Assembly (NCBI GenBank): GCA_951812925.1
Contig: OX638369.1
Coordinates: 131,119,450-131,183,449 of the forward strand
Reading direction: 5' to 3'
Origin: Calliopum simillimum
Lineage: Eukaryota > Arthropoda > Insecta > Diptera > Lauxaniidae
Length of the DNA stretch: 64,000 bases
Positions 50,921 through 64,000 of the stretch are shown piece by piece. The position numbers and the translations under genes were made by a program. Under the pieces are notes generated by a model. That model had not been told where the DNA came from. It worked only from the letters and a program-made list of their open reading frames with translations, and did not search any database. Positions within the stretch are counted from its first letter, which is position 1, and each line of letters begins with the position of its first letter.

Positions 50921-53900
50921 AAGTTTCCCATATAATTACTAAAACAACAACAGCACCCACAGTGTTATGCTGTGTTGATGAGAAAATTAATGAGACAGTG
51001 GAGTGGGAGGGATTTTGTTGTTGTTGTTGTTGTTGTTTTCTCTTGCTTGGAAAAAACTGTTTCGTTGCATTCTGTCCACGTTCTGCATCGATATTTTGGA
51101 TGTTTTTCGATACTTTGGGTTGGGACTTTTACCGATATTTTGGATGTAAGTTTCCCATATAATTACTAAAACAACAACAGCACCCACAGTGTTATGCTGT
51201 GTTGATGAGAAAATTAATGAGACAGTGGAGTGGGAGGGATTTTGTTGTTGTTGTTGTTGTTGTTTTCTCTTGCTTGGAAAAAACTGTTTCGTTGCATTCT
51301 GTCCACGTTCTGCATCGATATTTTGGATGTTTTTCGATACTTTGGGTTGGGACTTTTACCGATATTTTGGATGTAAGTTTCCCATATAATTACTAAAACA
51401 ACAACAGCACCCACAGTGTTATGCTGTGTTGATGAGAAAATTAATGAGACAGTGGAGTGGGAGGGATTTTGTTGTTGTTGTTGTTGTTGTTTTCTCTTGC
51501 TTGGAAAAAACTGTTTCGTTGCATTCTGTCCACGTTCTGCATCGATATTTTGGATGTTTTTCGATACTTTGGGTTGGGACTTTTACCGATATTTTGGATG
51601 TAAGTTTCCCATATAATTACTAAAACAACAACAGCACCCACAGTGTTATGCTGTGTTGATGAGAAAATTAATGAGACAGTGGAGTGGGAGGGATTTTGTT
51701 GTTGTTGTTGTTGTTGTTTTCTCTTGCTTGGAAAAAACTGTTTCGTTGCATTCTGTCCACGTTCTGCATCGATATTTTGGATGTTTTTCGATACTTTGGG
51801 TTGGGACTTTTACCGATATTTTGGATGTAAGTTTCCCATATAATTACTAAAACAACAACAGCACCCACAGTGTTATGCTGTGTTGATGAGAAAATTAATG
51901 AGACAGTGGAGTGGGAGGGATTTTGTTGTTGTTGTTGTTGTTGTTTTCTCTTGCTTGGAAAAAACTGTTTCGTTGCATTCTGTCCACGTTCTGCATCGAT
52001 ATTTTGGATGTTTTTCGATACTTTGGGTTGGGACTTTTACCGATATTTTGGATGTAAGTTTCCCATATAATTACTAAAACAACAACAGCACCCACAGTGT
52101 TATGCTGTGTTGATGAGAAAATTAATGAGACAGTGGAGTGGGAGGGATTTTGTTGTTGTTGTTGTTGTTGTTTTCTCTTGCTTGGAAAAAACTGTTTCGT
52201 TGCATTCTGTCCACGTTCTGCATCGATATTTTGGATGTTTTTCGATACTTTGGGTTGGGACTTTTACCGATATTTTGGATGTAAGTTTCCCATATAATTA
52301 CTAAAACAACAACAGCACCCACAGTGTTATGCTGTGTTGATGAGAAAATTAATGAGACAGTGGAGTGGGAGGGATTTTGTTGTTGTTGTTGTTGTTGTTT
52401 TCTCTTGCTTGGAAAAAACTGTTTCGTTGCATTCTGTCCACGTTCTGCATCGATATTTTGGATGTTTTTCGATACTTTGGGTTGGGACTTTTACCGATAT
52501 TTTGGATGTAAGTTTCCCATATAATTACTAAAACAACAACAGCACCCACAGTGTTATGCTGTGTTGATGAGAAAATTAATGAGACAGTGGAGTGGGAGGG
52601 ATTTTGTTGTTGTTGTTGTTGTTGTTTTCTCTTGCTTGGAAAAAACTGTTTCGTTGCATTCTGTCCACGTTCTGCATCGATATTTTGGATGTTTTTCGAT
52701 ACTTTGGGTTGGGACTTTTACCGATATTTTGGATGTAAGTTTCCCATATAATTACTAAAACAACAACAGCACCCACAGTGTTATGCTGTGTTGATGAGAA
52801 AATTAATGAGACAGTGGAGTGGGAGGGATTTTGTTGTTGTTGTTGTTGTTGTTTTCTCTTGCTTGGAAAAAACTGTTTCGTTGCATTCTGTCCACGTTCT
52901 GCATCGATATTTTGGATGTTTTTCGATACTTTGGGTTGGGACTTTTACCGATATTTTGGATGTAAGTTTCCCATATAATTACTAAAACAACAACAGCACC
53001 CACAGTGTTATGCTGTGTTGATGAGAAAATTAATGAGACAGTGGAGTGGGAGGGATTTTGTTGTTGTTGTTGTTGTTGTTTTCTCTTGCTTGGAAAAAAC
53101 TGTTTCGTTGCATTCTGTCCACGTTCTGCATCGATATTTTGGATGTTTTTCGATACTTTGGGTTGGGACTTTTACCGATATTTTGGATGTAAGTTTCCCA
53201 TATAATTACTAAAACAACAACAGCACCCACAGTGTTATGCTGTGTTGATGAGAAAATTAATGAGACAGTGGAGTGGGAGGGATTTTGTTGTTGTTGTTGT
53301 TGTTGTTTTCTCTTGCTTGGAAAAAACTGTTTCGTTGCATTCTGTCCACGTTCTGCATCGATATTTTGGATGTTTTTCGATACTTTGGGTTGGGACTTTT
53401 ACCGATATTTTGGATGTAAGTTTCCCATATAATTACTAAAACAACAACAGCACCCACAGTGTTATGCTGTGTTGATGAGAAAATTAATGAGACAGTGGAG
53501 TGGGAGGGATTTTGTTGTTGTTGTTGTTGTTGTTTTCTCTTGCTTGGAAAAAACTGTTTCGTTGCATTCTGTCCACGTTCTGCATCGATATTTTGGATGT
53601 TTTTCGATACTTTGGGTTGGGACTTTTACCGATATTTTGGATGTAAGTTTCCCATATAATTACTAAAACAACAACAGCACCCACAGTGTTATGCTGTGTT
53701 GATGAGAAAATTAATGAGACAGTGGAGTGGGAGGGATTTTGTTGTTGTTGTTGTTGTTGTTTTCTCTTGCTTGGAAAAAACTGTTTCGTTGCATTCTGTC
53801 CACGTTCTGCATCGATATTTTGGATGTTTTTCGATACTTTGGGTTGGGACTTTTACCGATATTTTGGATGTAAGTTTCCCATATAATTACTAAAACAACA

Positions 53901-56900
53901 ACAGCACCCACAGTGTTATGCTGTGTTGATGAGAAAATTAATGAGACAGTGGAGTGGGAGGGATTTTGTTGTTGTTGTTGTTGTTGTTTTCTCTTGCTTG
54001 GAAAAAACTGTTTCGTTGCATTCTGTCCACGTTCTGCATCGATATTTTGGATGTTTTTCGATACTTTGGGTTGGGACTTTTACCGATATTTTGGATGTAA
54101 GTTTCCCATATAATTACTAAAACAACAACAGCACCCACAGTGTTATGCTGTGTTGATGAGAAAATTAATGAGACAGTGGAGTGGGAGGGATTTTGTTGTT
54201 GTTGTTGTTGTTGTTTTCTCTTGCTTGGAAAAAACTGTTTCGTTGCATTCTGTCCACGTTCTGCATCGATATTTTGGATGTTTTTCGATACTTTGGGTTG
54301 GGACTTTTACCGATATTTTGGATGTAAGTTTCCCATATAATTACTAAAACAACAACAGCACCCACAGTGTTATGCTGTGTTGATGAGAAAATTAATGAGA
54401 CAGTGGAGTGGGAGGGATTTTGTTGTTGTTGTTGTTGTTGTTTTCTCTTGCTTGGAAAAAACTGTTTCGTTGCATTCTGTCCACGTTCTGCATCGATATT
54501 TTGGATGTTTTTCGATACTTTGGGTTGGGACTTTTACCGATATTTTGGATGTAAGTTTCCCATATAATTACTAAAACAACAACAGCACCCACAGTGTTAT
54601 GCTGTGTTGATGAGAAAATTAATGAGACAGTGGAGTGGGAGGGATTTTGTTGTTGTTGTTGTTGTTGTTTTCTCTTGCTTGGAAAAAACTGTTTCGTTGC
54701 ATTCTGTCCACGTTCTGCATCGATATTTTGGATGTTTTTCGATACTTTGGGTTGGGACTTTTACCGATATTTTGGATGTAAGTTTCCCATATAATTACTA
54801 AAACAACAACAGCACCCACAGTGTTATGCTGTGTTGATGAGAAAATTAATGAGACAGTGGAGTGGGAGGGATTTTGTTGTTGTTGTTGTTGTTGTTTTCT
54901 CTTGCTTGGAAAAAACTGTTTCGTTGCATTCTGTCCACGTTCTGCATCGATATTTTGGATGTTTTTCGATACTTTGGGTTGGGACTTTTACCGATATTTT
55001 GGATGTAAGTTTCCCATATAATTACTAAAACAACAACAGCACCCACAGTGTTATGCTGTGTTGATGAGAAAATTAATGAGACAGTGGAGTGGGAGGGATT
55101 TTGTTGTTGTTGTTGTTGTTGTTTTCTCTTGCTTGGAAAAAACTGTTTCGTTGCATTCTGTCCACGTTCTGCATCGATATTTTGGATGTTTTTCGATACT
55201 TTGGGTTGGGACTTTTACCGATATTTTGGATGTAAGTTTCCCATATAATTACTAAAACAACAACAGCACCCACAGTGTTATGCTGTGTTGATGAGAAAAT
55301 TAATGAGACAGTGGAGTGGGAGGGATTTTGTTGTTGTTGTTGTTGTTGTTTTCTCTTGCTTGGAAAAAACTGTTTCGTTGCATTCTGTCCACGTTCTGCA
55401 TCGATATTTTGGATGTTTTTCGATACTTTGGGTTGGGACTTTTACCGATATTTTGGATGTAAGTTTCCCATATAATTACTAAAACAACAACAGCACCCAC
55501 AGTGTTATGCTGTGTTGATGAGAAAATTAATGAGACAGTGGAGTGGGAGGGATTTTGTTGTTGTTGTTGTTGTTGTTTTCTCTTGCTTGGAAAAAACTGT
55601 TTCGTTGCATTCTGTCCACGTTCTGCATCGATATTTTGGATGTTTTTCGATACTTTGGGTTGGGACTTTTACCGATATTTTGGATGTAAGTTTCCCATAT
55701 AATTACTAAAACAACAACAGCACCCACAGTGTTATGCTGTGTTGATGAGAAAATTAATGAGACAGTGGAGTGGGAGGGATTTTGTTGTTGTTGTTGTTGT
55801 TGTTTTCTCTTGCTTGGAAAAAACTGTTTCGTTGCATTCTGTCCACGTTCTGCATCGATATTTTGGATGTTTTTCGATACTTTGGGTTGGGACTTTTACC
55901 GATATTTTGGATGTAAGTTTCCCATATAATTACTAAAACAACAACAGCACCCACAGTGTTATGCTGTGTTGATGAGAAAATTAATGAGACAGTGGAGTGG
56001 GAGGGATTTTGTTGTTGTTGTTGTTGTTGTTTTCTCTTGCTTGGAAAAAACTGTTTCGTTGCATTCTGTCCACGTTCTGCATCGATATTTTGGATGTTTT
56101 TCGATACTTTGGGTTGGGACTTTTACCGATATTTTGGATGTAAGTTTCCCATATAATTACTAAAACAACAACAGCACCCACAGTGTTATGCTGTGTTGAT
56201 GAGAAAATTAATGAGACAGTGGAGTGGGAGGGATTTTGTTGTTGTTGTTGTTGTTGTTTTCTCTTGCTTGGAAAAAACTGTTTCGTTGCATTCTGTCCAC
56301 GTTCTGCATCGATATTTTGGATGTTTTTCGATACTTTGGGTTGGGACTTTTACCGATATTTTGGATGTAAGTTTCCCATATAATTACTAAAACAACAACA
56401 GCACCCACAGTGTTATGCTGTGTTGATGAGAAAATTAATGAGACAGTGGAGTGGGAGGGATTTTGTTGTTGTTGTTGTTGTTGTTTTCTCTTGCTTGGAA
56501 AAAACTGTTTCGTTGCATTCTGTCCACGTTCTGCATCGATATTTTGGATGTTTTTCGATACTTTGGGTTGGGACTTTTACCGATATTTTGGATGTAAGTT
56601 TCCCATATAATTACTAAAACAACAACAGCACCCACAGTGTTATGCTGTGTTGATGAGAAAATTAATGAGACAGTGGAGTGGGAGGGATTTTGTTGTTGTT
56701 GTTGTTGTTGTTTTCTCTTGCTTGGAAAAAACTGTTTCGTTGCATTCTGTCCACGTTCTGCATCGATATTTTGGATGTTTTTCGATACTTTGGGTTGGGA
56801 CTTTTACCGATATTTTGGATGTAAGTTTCCCATATAATTACTAAAACAACAACAGCACCCACAGTGTTATGCTGTGTTGATGAGAAAATTAATGAGACAG

Positions 56901-59900
56901 TGGAGTGGGAGGGATTTTGTTGTTGTTGTTGTTGTTGTTTTCTCTTGCTTGGAAAAAACTGTTTCGTTGCATTCTGTCCACGTTCTGCATCGATATTTTG
57001 GATGTTTTTCGATACTTTGGGTTGGGACTTTTACCGATATTTTGGATGTAAGTTTCCCATATAATTACTAAAACAACAACAGCACCCACAGTGTTATGCT
57101 GTGTTGATGAGAAAATTAATGAGACAGTGGAGTGGGAGGGATTTTGTTGTTGTTGTTGTTGTTGTTTTCTCTTGCTTGGAAAAAACTGTTTCGTTGCATT
57201 CTGTCCACGTTCTGCATCGATATTTTGGATGTTTTTCGATACTTTGGGTTGGGACTTTTACCGATATTTTGGATGTAAGTTTCCCATATAATTACTAAAA
57301 CAACAACAGCACCCACAGTGTTATGCTGTGTTGATGAGAAAATTAATGAGACAGTGGAGTGGGAGGGATTTTGTTGTTGTTGTTGTTGTTGTTTTCTCTT
57401 GCTTGGAAAAAACTGTTTCGTTGCATTCTGTCCACGTTCTGCATCGATATTTTGGATGTTTTTCGATACTTTGGGTTGGGACTTTTACCGATATTTTGGA
57501 TGTAAGTTTCCCATATAATTACTAAAACAACAACAGCACCCACAGTGTTATGCTGTGTTGATGAGAAAATTAATGAGACAGTGGAGTGGGAGGGATTTTG
57601 TTGTTGTTGTTGTTGTTGTTTTCTCTTGCTTGGAAAAAACTGTTTCGTTGCATTCTGTCCACGTTCTGCATCGATATTTTGGATGTTTTTCGATACTTTG
57701 GGTTGGGACTTTTACCGATATTTTGGATGTAAGTTTCCCATATAATTACTAAAACAACAACAGCACCCACAGTGTTATGCTGTGTTGATGAGAAAATTAA
57801 TGAGACAGTGGAGTGGGAGGGATTTTGTTGTTGTTGTTGTTGTTGTTTTCTCTTGCTTGGAAAAAACTGTTTCGTTGCATTCTGTCCACGTTCTGCATCG
57901 ATATTTTGGATGTTTTTCGATACTTTGGGTTGGGACTTTTACCGATATTTTGGATGTAAGTTTCCCATATAATTACTAAAACAACAACAGCACCCACAGT
58001 GTTATGCTGTGTTGATGAGAAAATTAATGAGACAGTGGAGTGGGAGGGATTTTGTTGTTGTTGTTGTTGTTGTTTTCTCTTGCTTGGAAAAAACTGTTTC
58101 GTTGCATTCTGTCCACGTTCTGCATCGATATTTTGGATGTTTTTCGATACTTTGGGTTGGGACTTTTACCGATATTTTGGATGTAAGTTTCCCATATAAT
58201 TACTAAAACAACAACAGCACCCACAGTGTTATGCTGTGTTGATGAGAAAATTAATGAGACAGTGGAGTGGGAGGGATTTTGTTGTTGTTGTTGTTGTTGT
58301 TTTCTCTTGCTTGGAAAAAACTGTTTCGTTGCATTCTGTCCACGTTCTGCATCGATATTTTGGATGTTTTTCGATACTTTGGGTTGGGACTTTTACCGAT
58401 ATTTTGGATGTAAGTTTCCCATATAATTACTAAAACAACAACAGCACCCACAGTGTTATGCTGTGTTGATGAGAAAATTAATGAGACAGTGGAGTGGGAG
58501 GGATTTTGTTGTTGTTGTTGTTGTTGTTTTCTCTTGCTTGGAAAAAACTGTTTCGTTGCATTCTGTCCACGTTCTGCATCGATATTTTGGATGTTTTTCG
58601 ATACTTTGGGTTGGGACTTTTACCGATATTTTGGATGTAAGTTTCCCATATAATTACTAAAACAACAACAGCACCCACAGTGTTATGCTGTGTTGATGAG
58701 AAAATTAATGAGACAGTGGAGTGGGAGGGATTTTGTTGTTGTTGTTGTTGTTGTTTTCTCTTGCTTGGAAAAAACTGTTTCGTTGCATTCTGTCCACGTT
58801 CTGCATCGATATTTTGGATGTTTTTCGATACTTTGGGTTGGGACTTTTACCGATATTTTGGATGTAAGTTTCCCATATAATTACTAAAACAACAACAGCA
58901 CCCACAGTGTTATGCTGTGTTGATGAGAAAATTAATGAGACAGTGGAGTGGGAGGGATTTTGTTGTTGTTGTTGTTGTTGTTTTCTCTTGCTTGGAAAAA
59001 ACTGTTTCGTTGCATTCTGTCCACGTTCTGCATCGATATTTTGGATGTTTTTCGATACTTTGGGTTGGGACTTTTACCGATATTTTGGATGTAAGTTTCC
59101 CATATAATTACTAAAACAACAACAGCACCCACAGTGTTATGCTGTGTTGATGAGAAAATTAATGAGACAGTGGAGTGGGAGGGATTTTGTTGTTGTTGTT
59201 GTTGTTGTTTTCTCTTGCTTGGAAAAAACTGTTTCGTTGCATTCTGTCCACGTTCTGCATCGATATTTTGGATGTTTTTCGATACTTTGGGTTGGGACTT
59301 TTACCGATATTTTGGATGTAAGTTTCCCATATAATTACTAAAACAACAACAGCACCCACAGTGTTATGCTGTGTTGATGAGAAAATTAATGAGACAGTGG
59401 AGTGGGAGGGATTTTGTTGTTGTTGTTGTTGTTGTTTTCTCTTGCTTGGAAAAAACTGTTTCGTTGCATTCTGTCCACGTTCTGCATCGATATTTTGGAT
59501 GTTTTTCGATACTTTGGGTTGGGACTTTTACCGATATTTTGGATGTAAGTTTCCCATATAATTACTAAAACAACAACAGCACCCACAGTGTTATGCTGTG
59601 TTGATGAGAAAATTAATGAGACAGTGGAGTGGGAGGGATTTTGTTGTTGTTGTTGTTGTTGTTTTCTCTTGCTTGGAAAAAACTGTTTCGTTGCATTCTG
59701 TCCACGTTCTGCATCGATATTTTGGATGTTTTTCGATACTTTGGGTTGGGACTTTTACCGATATTTTGGATGTAAGTTTCCCATATAATTACTAAAACAA
59801 CAACAGCACCCACAGTGTTATGCTGTGTTGATGAGAAAATTAATGAGACAGTGGAGTGGGAGGGATTTTGTTGTTGTTGTTGTTGTTGTTTTCTCTTGCT

Positions 59901-62900
59901 TGGAAAAAACTGTTTCGTTGCATTCTGTCCACGTTCTGCATCGATATTTTGGATGTTTTTCGATACTTTGGGTTGGGACTTTTACCGATATTTTGGATGT
60001 AAGTTTCCCATATAATTACTAAAACAACAACAGCACCCACAGTGTTATGCTGTGTTGATGAGAAAATTAATGAGACAGTGGAGTGGGAGGGATTTTGTTG
60101 TTGTTGTTGTTGTTGTTTTCTCTTGCTTGGAAAAAACTGTTTCGTTGCATTCTGTCCACGTTCTGCATCGATATTTTGGATGTTTTTCGATACTTTGGGT
60201 TGGGACTTTTACCGATATTTTGGATGTAAGTTTCCCATATAATTACTAAAACAACAACAGCACCCACAGTGTTATGCTGTGTTGATGAGAAAATTAATGA
60301 GACAGTGGAGTGGGAGGGATTTTGTTGTTGTTGTTGTTGTTGTTTTCTCTTGCTTGGAAAAAACTGTTTCGTTGCATTCTGTCCACGTTCTGCATCGATA
60401 TTTTGGATGTTTTTCGATACTTTGGGTTGGGACTTTTACCGATATTTTGGATGTAAGTTTCCCATATAATTACTAAAACAACAACAGCACCCACAGTGTT
60501 ATGCTGTGTTGATGAGAAAATTAATGAGACAGTGGAGTGGGAGGGATTTTGTTGTTGTTGTTGTTGTTGTTTTCTCTTGCTTGGAAAAAACTGTTTCGTT
60601 GCATTCTGTCCACGTTCTGCATCGATATTTTGGATGTTTTTCGATACTTTGGGTTGGGACTTTTACCGATATTTTGGATGTAAGTTTCCCATATAATTAC
60701 TAAAACAACAACAGCACCCACAGTGTTATGCTGTGTTGATGAGAAAATTAATGAGACAGTGGAGTGGGAGGGATTTTGTTGTTGTTGTTGTTGTTGTTTT
60801 CTCTTGCTTGGAAAAAACTGTTTCGTTGCATTCTGTCCACGTTCTGCATCGATATTTTGGATGTTTTTCGATACTTTGGGTTGGGACTTTTACCGATATT
60901 TTGGATGTAAGTTTCCCATATAATTACTAAAACAACAACAGCACCCACAGTGTTATGCTGTGTTGATGAGAAAATTAATGAGACAGTGGAGTGGGAGGGA
61001 TTTTGTTGTTGTTGTTGTTGTTGTTTTCTCTTGCTTGGAAAAAACTGTTTCGTTGCATTCTGTCCACGTTCTGCATCGATATTTTGGATGTTTTTCGATA
61101 CTTTGGGTTGGGACTTTTACCGATATTTTGGATGTAAGTTTCCCATATAATTACTAAAACAACAACAGCACCCACAGTGTTATGCTGTGTTGATGAGAAA
61201 ATTAATGAGACAGTGGAGTGGGAGGGATTTTGTTGTTGTTGTTGTTGTTGTTTTCTCTTGCTTGGAAAAAACTGTTTCGTTGCATTCTGTCCACGTTCTG
61301 CATCGATATTTTGGATGTTTTTCGATACTTTGGGTTGGGACTTTTACCGATATTTTGGATGTAAGTTTCCCATATAATTACTAAAACAACAACAGCACCC
61401 ACAGTGTTATGCTGTGTTGATGAGAAAATTAATGAGACAGTGGAGTGGGAGGGATTTTGTTGTTGTTGTTGTTGTTGTTTTCTCTTGCTTGGAAAAAACT
61501 GTTTCGTTGCATTCTGTCCACGTTCTGCATCGATATTTTGGATGTTTTTCGATACTTTGGGTTGGGACTTTTACCGATATTTTGGATGTAAGTTTCCCAT
61601 ATAATTACTAAAACAACAACAGCACCCACAGTGTTATGCTGTGTTGATGAGAAAATTAATGAGACAGTGGAGTGGGAGGGATTTTGTTGTTGTTGTTGTT
61701 GTTGTTTTCTCTTGCTTGGAAAAAACTGTTTCGTTGCATTCTGTCCACGTTCTGCATCGATATTTTGGATGTTTTTCGATACTTTGGGTTGGGACTTTTA
61801 CCGATATTTTGGATGTAAGTTTCCCATATAATTACTAAAACAACAACAGCACCCACAGTGTTATGCTGTGTTGATGAGAAAATTAATGAGACAGTGGAGT
61901 GGGAGGGATTTTGTTGTTGTTGTTGTTGTTGTTTTCTCTTGCTTGGAAAAAACTGTTTCGTTGCATTCTGTCCACGTTCTGCATCGATATTTTGGATGTT
62001 TTTCGATACTTTGGGTTGGGACTTTTACCGATATTTTGGATGTAAGTTTCCCATATAATTACTAAAACAACAACAGCACCCACAGTGTTATGCTGTGTTG
62101 ATGAGAAAATTAATGAGACAGTGGAGTGGGAGGGATTTTGTTGTTGTTGTTGTTGTTGTTTTCTCTTGCTTGGAAAAAACTGTTTCGTTGCATTCTGTCC
62201 ACGTTCTGCATCGATATTTTGGATGTTTTTCGATACTTTGGGTTGGGACTTTTACCGATATTTTGGATGTAAGTTTCCCATATAATTACTAAAACAACAA
62301 CAGCACCCACAGTGTTATGCTGTGTTGATGAGAAAATTAATGAGACAGTGGAGTGGGAGGGATTTTGTTGTTGTTGTTGTTGTTGTTTTCTCTTGCTTGG
62401 AAAAAACTGTTTCGTTGCATTCTGTCCACGTTCTGCATCGATATTTTGGATGTTTTTCGATACTTTGGGTTGGGACTTTTACCGATATTTTGGATGTAAG
62501 TTTCCCATATAATTACTAAAACAACAACAGCACCCACAGTGTTATGCTGTGTTGATGAGAAAATTAATGAGACAGTGGAGTGGGAGGGATTTTGTTGTTG
62601 TTGTTGTTGTTGTTTTCTCTTGCTTGGAAAAAACTGTTTCGTTGCATTCTGTCCACGTTCTGCATCGATATTTTGGATGTTTTTCGATACTTTGGGTTGG
62701 GACTTTTACCGATATTTTGGATGTAAGTTTCCCATATAATTACTAAAACAACAACAGCACCCACAGTGTTATGCTGTGTTGATGAGAAAATTAATGAGAC
62801 AGTGGAGTGGGAGGGATTTTGTTGTTGTTGTTGTTGTTGTTTTCTCTTGCTTGGAAAAAACTGTTTCGTTGCATTCTGTCCACGTTCTGCATCGATATTT

Positions 62901-64000
62901 TGGATGTTTTTCGATACTTTGGGTTGGGACTTTTACCGATATTTTGGATGTAAGTTTCCCATATAATTACTAAAACAACAACAGCACCCACAGTGTTATG
63001 CTGTGTTGATGAGAAAATTAATGAGACAGTGGAGTGGGAGGGATTTTGTTGTTGTTGTTGTTGTTGTTTTCTCTTGCTTGGAAAAAACTGTTTCGTTGCA
63101 TTCTGTCCACGTTCTGCATCGATATTTTGGATGTTTTTCGATACTTTGGGTTGGGACTTTTACCGATATTTTGGATGTAAGTTTCCCATATAATTACTAA
63201 AACAACAACAGCACCCACAGTGTTATGCTGTGTTGATGAGAAAATTAATGAGACAGTGGAGTGGGAGGGATTTTGTTGTTGTTGTTGTTGTTGTTTTCTC
63301 TTGCTTGGAAAAAACTGTTTCGTTGCATTCTGTCCACGTTCTGCATCGATATTTTGGATGTTTTTCGATACTTTGGGTTGGGACTTTTACCGATATTTTG
63401 GATGTAAGTTTCCCATATAATTACTAAAACAACAACAGCACCCACAGTGTTATGCTGTGTTGATGAGAAAATTAATGAGACAGTGGAGTGGGAGGGATTT
63501 TGTTGTTGTTGTTGTTGTTGTTTTCTCTTGCTTGGAAAAAACTGTTTCGTTGCATTCTGTCCACGTTCTGCATCGATATTTTGGATGTTTTTCGATACTT
63601 TGGGTTGGGACTTTTACCGATATTTTGGATGTAAGTTTCCCATATAATTACTAAAACAACAACAGCACCCACAGTGTTATGCTGTGTTGATGAGAAAATT
63701 AATGAGACAGTGGAGTGGGAGGGATTTTGTTGTTGTTGTTGTTGTTGTTTTCTCTTGCTTGGAAAAAACTGTTTCGTTGCATTCTGTCCACGTTCTGCAT
63801 CGATATTTTGGATGTTTTTCGATACTTTGGGTTGGGACTTTTACCGATATTTTGGATGTAAGTTTCCCATATAATTACTAAAACAACAACAGCACCCACA
63901 GTGTTATGCTGTGTTGATGAGAAAATTAATGAGACAGTGGAGTGGGAGGGATTTTGTTGTTGTTGTTGTTGTTGTTTTCTCTTGCTTGGAAAAAACTGTT
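50921..64000 (+). repeat. Satellite array, 227-bp unit, ~57.6 copies, open at window end
   Basis: Head-to-tail units begin at AAGTTTCCCATATAATTAC (50921) and repeat every 227 bp to the window end. All units I compared are identical, as shown by the constant spacing and identical translations of every unit. The unit holds AACAACAACAGCACCC, a CACAG-TGTTATG-CTGTG stem-loop, GAGTGGGAGGGATTTTG, a (TTG)7 microsatellite, GCATCGATATTTTGGATG and a second CGATATTTTGGATG, so it has a small internal repeat. Short open frames recur in every unit only because the units are copies. The left edge abuts unrelated sequence without inverted ends. Confidence 0.97.

Noticed and set aside
50950..50970. CACAGTG heptamer inside each satellite unit as a recombination signal
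   Set aside because: One 7-mer per unit without a spaced nonamer or inverted partner is readily explained by chance; it is part of a small stem-loop.
50962..63899. Short open frames of 65-66 codons repeated in every satellite unit on both strands
   Set aside because: They are identical only because the DNA units are identical; the translations are low-complexity (Cys or Val or Asn runs from the TTG tract) and overlap each other on both strands.
50921..64000. CRISPR-like array
   Set aside because: The whole 227-bp unit repeats with no variable spacers, and the setting is eukaryotic.

Overview
The window looks like nuclear DNA of a higher fly (Brachycera; a tephritid- or calyptrate-like genome with long introns). 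The reasons are spliceosomal introns with GT/AG ends, very AT-rich spacers, the widespread dipteran repeat with a (RGAC)n - core - (TA)n layout (mini-me type), LINEs of the RTE, jockey and I/LOA kinds, many non-autonomous DNA transposons, a nuclear copy of insect mitochondrial DNA and a long satellite array. Nothing bacterial is present: no operons and no CRISPR.

Host gene (+ strand). Nine exons (6988-7367, 9522-9610, 20107-20400, 26080-26381, 26448-26920, 37170-37297, 37991-38320, 38389-38478, 43718-43830) join in matching phase into one reading frame of 732 codons plus a TAA stop at 43828-43830. They are the 3' part of one gene, whose 5' part lies left of the window. The protein is hydrophilic, rich in Ser and proline motifs, and ends in a basic/aromatic tail (GFFKQFWKKSKHYSLEQ). 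I could not name it; it reads like a cytoskeletal or signalling scaffold. Its introns hold almost all the mobile DNA.

Mobile DNA, left to right. A Tc1 remnant with two nonsense codons (1-746); a foldback element (1498-4839) with a Transib-like element inside it (2410-4093, RSS-like CACAGTG ends, CGGCG duplication); a second dead Tc1-type element (5045-6345); a piggyBac-like MITE (6367-6697); a three-level nest at 7745-9110; an RTE LINE broken by a hAT MITE and a hairpin MITE (10685-12606); a zone of elements carrying repeated TGTC...GCCCC-like boxes (13320-18596); a 218-bp tandem duplication; a 1.47-kb foldback (20526-21993); a GCGTACGC-rich palindrome (22595-23134); two LINEs head to head (23355-25857); another foldback (27204-28743); an RTE 3' end; a 5.6-kb hAT-bounded composite holding a 1.29-kb tandem duplication (30198-35762); a foldback between 24-bp direct repeats; a solo LTR; and a run of foldbacks and MITEs to 42.7 kb.

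3' flank. After the stop codon come an inverted-repeat element with a 4-bp duplication (44582-45779), small hairpin MITEs, and a NUMT with mitochondrial tRNA-Leu(UAG) and the 3' end of 16S rRNA (49242-49483). From 50921 to the window end there is a homogeneous head-to-tail satellite with a 227-bp unit, about 57.6 copies, running past the window edge.

The most informative points are the reconstructed gene with one exon open in two plausible frames, the repeated-box elements, the shared G+C-rich module in the loops of two unrelated palindromes, and the satellite array.
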